DNA of 32,466 nucleotides, taken from the NCBI GenBank assembly GCA_002309765.1, contig DBXY01000065.1, positions 1 through 32,466 of the forward strand. The letters run 5' to 3'. The stretch is from Verrucomicrobia bacterium UBA1200. GTDB taxonomy: Bacteria > Verrucomicrobiota > Kiritimatiellia > RFP12 > UBA1067. Below the pieces are notes generated by a model. The model ran no database searches and was not told the DNA's origin. It worked only from the letters and a program-made list of their open reading frames with translations. Shown here one piece after another: positions 31,010-32,466 of this stretch. The position numbers and the translations under genes are program-made. How positions within the stretch are numbered: the first letter of the stretch is position 1; every line of letters starts with the position of its first letter.

Positions 31010-31927
31010 TCATCTGGACAAATACTCCGCTAAAGCCGCCTCGTACGGAACCCGCGTGTTCATTGGCACATAGTCAATGGACAAGTTGCCGCAAACAGCC
31101 CTGATGTTTTCGCTGAATGCTTTAACCTGCTCCAGATATGCGGTGCGCAAGGCTTTGGGTTCCACCGGCAACTCATTGCCGGGCGACTCCAAATCCCGGA
31201 ACACCGTGAATTCGTCAAAGGGGAAGGTTAGCTCCTCGTCCGCCATGATATGCATCAGCGTGACCTCGTGCTTGCGGAAACGGAAGTGGTGCAGCGCGGA
31301 GACCAAATTCTCCGGATCGTCAAAAAGGTCACTCAGAATCACCACCCTGCCCCGCCGGGGGATCCGTTCGGCAATTTCGTGGAACACCCCGCCCAAACCG
31401 GTTTCCCCGCCGGTTTCGCTGCGTTCGATAATCTCCAGCAAATGCCGGATCTGGCTGGTCTGGGCGCGGGCGGGAAGATATTCCCGCACAGCAGTATCGA
31501 ATATGACCAACCCGGCGGCGTCCTGCTGCCCCACCGCGATGTATCCCAGCGCCGCCGCAAGATAACGGGCGTAATCGAATTTCGAACAGGGCTTGCCGCC
31601 TCGCCGCGCCGCCGCTGCGCCGGCATAAGCCATCGACCCGGAAGCGTCCAGCAGCAGCGTGACCCGCATATTGGTCTCTTCAATATACTGCTTGATATAG
31701 TAGCGGTCTTTCCGGGCCAGTACCCGCCAATCCAGATTGCGCAAATCGTCGCCGGGCGCATACTGGCGGTGTTCGGCGAATTCAACCGAAAATCCTTTAT
31801 AAGGGCTTTTGTGCCGGCCGGTGATGAATCCCGCCATCACCCCGCGCGACTTCAGCTCCAGCCCTCCCAGTCTGGAAAGGGCGTCTTCCGGCAGAAAACG
31901 CATATATGATGGAGCCTGGACCGACAT
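31010..31927 (-). CDS. DUF58 domain protein
   Basis: A 305-residue cytoplasmic protein of the DUF58 family. It has the family core FAEHRQYAPGDDLRNLDWRVLARKDRYYIKQYIEETN, followed by a von Willebrand A-like domain with a MIDAS motif DASGS. DUF58 proteins pair with MoxR ATPases and are thought to help metal insertion or assembly of large complexes. GGGAGAGG precedes the ATG. The MoxR gene ends 17 nt upstream, the classic arrangement. The transmembrane BatA/BatB-type partners common in such operons are not found directly downstream. Confidence 0.93.
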   Translation of the reverse strand: MSVQAPSYMRFLPEDALSRLGGLELKSRGVMAGFITGRHKSPYKGFSVEFAEHRQYAPGDDLRNLDWRVLARKDRYYIKQYIEETNMRVTLLLDASGSMAYAGAAAARRGGKPCSKFDYARYLAAALGYIAVGQQDAAGLVIFDTAVREYLPARAQTSQIRHLLEIIERSETGGETGLGGVFHEIAERIPRRGRVVILSDLFDDPENLVSALHHFRFRKHEVTLMHIMADEELTFPFDEFTVFRDLESPGNELPVEPKALRTAYLEQVKAFSENIRAVCGNLSIDYVPMNTRVPYEAALAEYLSR

Positions 31928-31944
31928 CGCCTCTCCCGTTCGGT

Positions 31945-32466
31945 TTAAACGTCAAGCTCTTCCGCCGGGCGCAACAGTTTGAGCAGCCGGTCAATCACTT
32001 CGTCGCTCTTCACCCCCGCCGCCTCGGCGTTGAAGGTGGTCAGCACCCGGTGGCGCAACACCGGATGCGCCACCGCCGCGACATCGGCGGTGGTGGCGTG
32101 GTAACGACCGCGCAGCACCGCCCGCGCCTTGGCGGCGGTGATTAACGAGATGCCAGCTCTTGGGCCTGCGCCCCACGCGACCAACTGTTTCACAAAATCC
32201 GGGGCTTCCGGTTGGTTCGGACGGGTCGCCCGCACCAGATCGCGGGCGAAATCGACCACATGGTCGGCCGCCGGAACCCGGCAGATCAGCTCCTGCGCCG
32301 CCAGCACCTGTCCCGCGTCCAGCACCCGCTCCAACTCCTCTTCCGCCGGAGAGGTCACACGACGGATGACCGCGCTTTCCTCGTCTTTGCTGGGATAGTC
32401 CACCACGATATTAAACAGGAACCGGTCCAATTGCGCTTCCGGCAACGGATAAGTTCCCTCCTGCTC
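31945..32466 (-). CDS. MoxR-family AAA ATPase (partial, 3' end)
   Basis: The C-terminal 173 residues of a MoxR ATPase; the frame is open to the window edge at 32466. The first visible residues, EQEGTYPLPEAQLDRFLF, are the highly conserved MoxR sensor/arginine region. RPAEELDV is the end, after the helical lid domain. MoxR acts as a chaperone-like ATPase together with DUF58/VWA partners. The start codon and Walker motifs lie outside the window. Confidence 0.95.
   Translation of the reverse strand, partial: EQEGTYPLPEAQLDRFLFNIVVDYPSKDEESAVIRRVTSPAEEELERVLDAGQVLAAQELICRVPAADHVVDFARDLVRATRPNQPEAPDFVKQLVAWGAGPRAGISLITAAKARAVLRGRYHATTADVAAVAHPVLRHRVLTTFNAEAAGVKSDEVIDRLLKLLRPAEELDV

Overview
The window looks like a chromosomal segment of a Gram-negative bacterium of the PVC superphylum, most plausibly an uncultured Lentisphaerae/Kiritimatiellota-type gut or environmental lineage. 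The outer-membrane genes bamA-skp-lpxD establish a lipid A-bearing outer membrane. The PVC placement is an inference from gene style (GntR regulator with a LacI-like sensor, secreted thioredoxin-fold protein, four-helix-bundle cassette, MoxR/DUF58 pair) and from the many degenerate short-repeat tracts between genes. No 16S gene is present, so the phylum is not proven. Genes are densely packed, with clear Shine-Dalgarno sites and readable sigma70-type promoters.

Layout. 1-2250 (minus): GntR/LacI-like regulator and a secreted thioredoxin-fold protein. 2264-3011: a frameshifted four-helix-bundle gene bracketed by CTAG-rich repeats. 3017-7154 (minus): bamA-skp-lpxD. 7285-7471 (minus): tRNA-Phe(GAA) with its own promoter and terminator. 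7542-11727 (plus): a polytopic Agl23-like membrane protein and a PepN-type M1 aminopeptidase. 11775-12834 (plus): rpsT with promoter and terminator, then lipB. 12826-13071: short-repeat tracts and no gene. 13072-15902 (plus): a near-consensus promoter, a roughly 380-nt leader with a 45-residue small ORF, a 76-residue acidic/basic protein and a 730-residue double-AAA ATPase. This is the least explained module.

15951-19882 (plus) is a self-contained metabolic operon: promoter with an overlapping palindrome, a leader with a large hairpin, cupin protein, VOC protein, dhaK, dhaL, an LsrF-family class I aldolase and a strong terminator, with GC-rich hairpins in three of the four gaps between genes. 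The set fits isomerisation, phosphorylation and cleavage of a short ketose or dione, but the substrate is unknown. 19910-24351 (minus): M18 aminopeptidase, then gatA with a DUF7309-like protein and a DRTGG-like protein in one transcript. 24392-27980 (minus): thymidine phosphorylase, a DUF1232-containing membrane protein and a single-pass membrane protein.

28010-30297 holds a plus-strand DUF4143-type ATPase within an otherwise minus-strand block. Two repeat families flank it, and its promoter is bracketed by 38-bp direct repeats and overlapped by a palindrome. It looks like an inserted accessory cassette. 30298-32466 (minus): 5-formyltetrahydrofolate cyclo-ligase, DUF58 protein and a MoxR ATPase cut by the window edge. 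No CRISPR array, insertion sequence, integrase or rRNA gene was seen.
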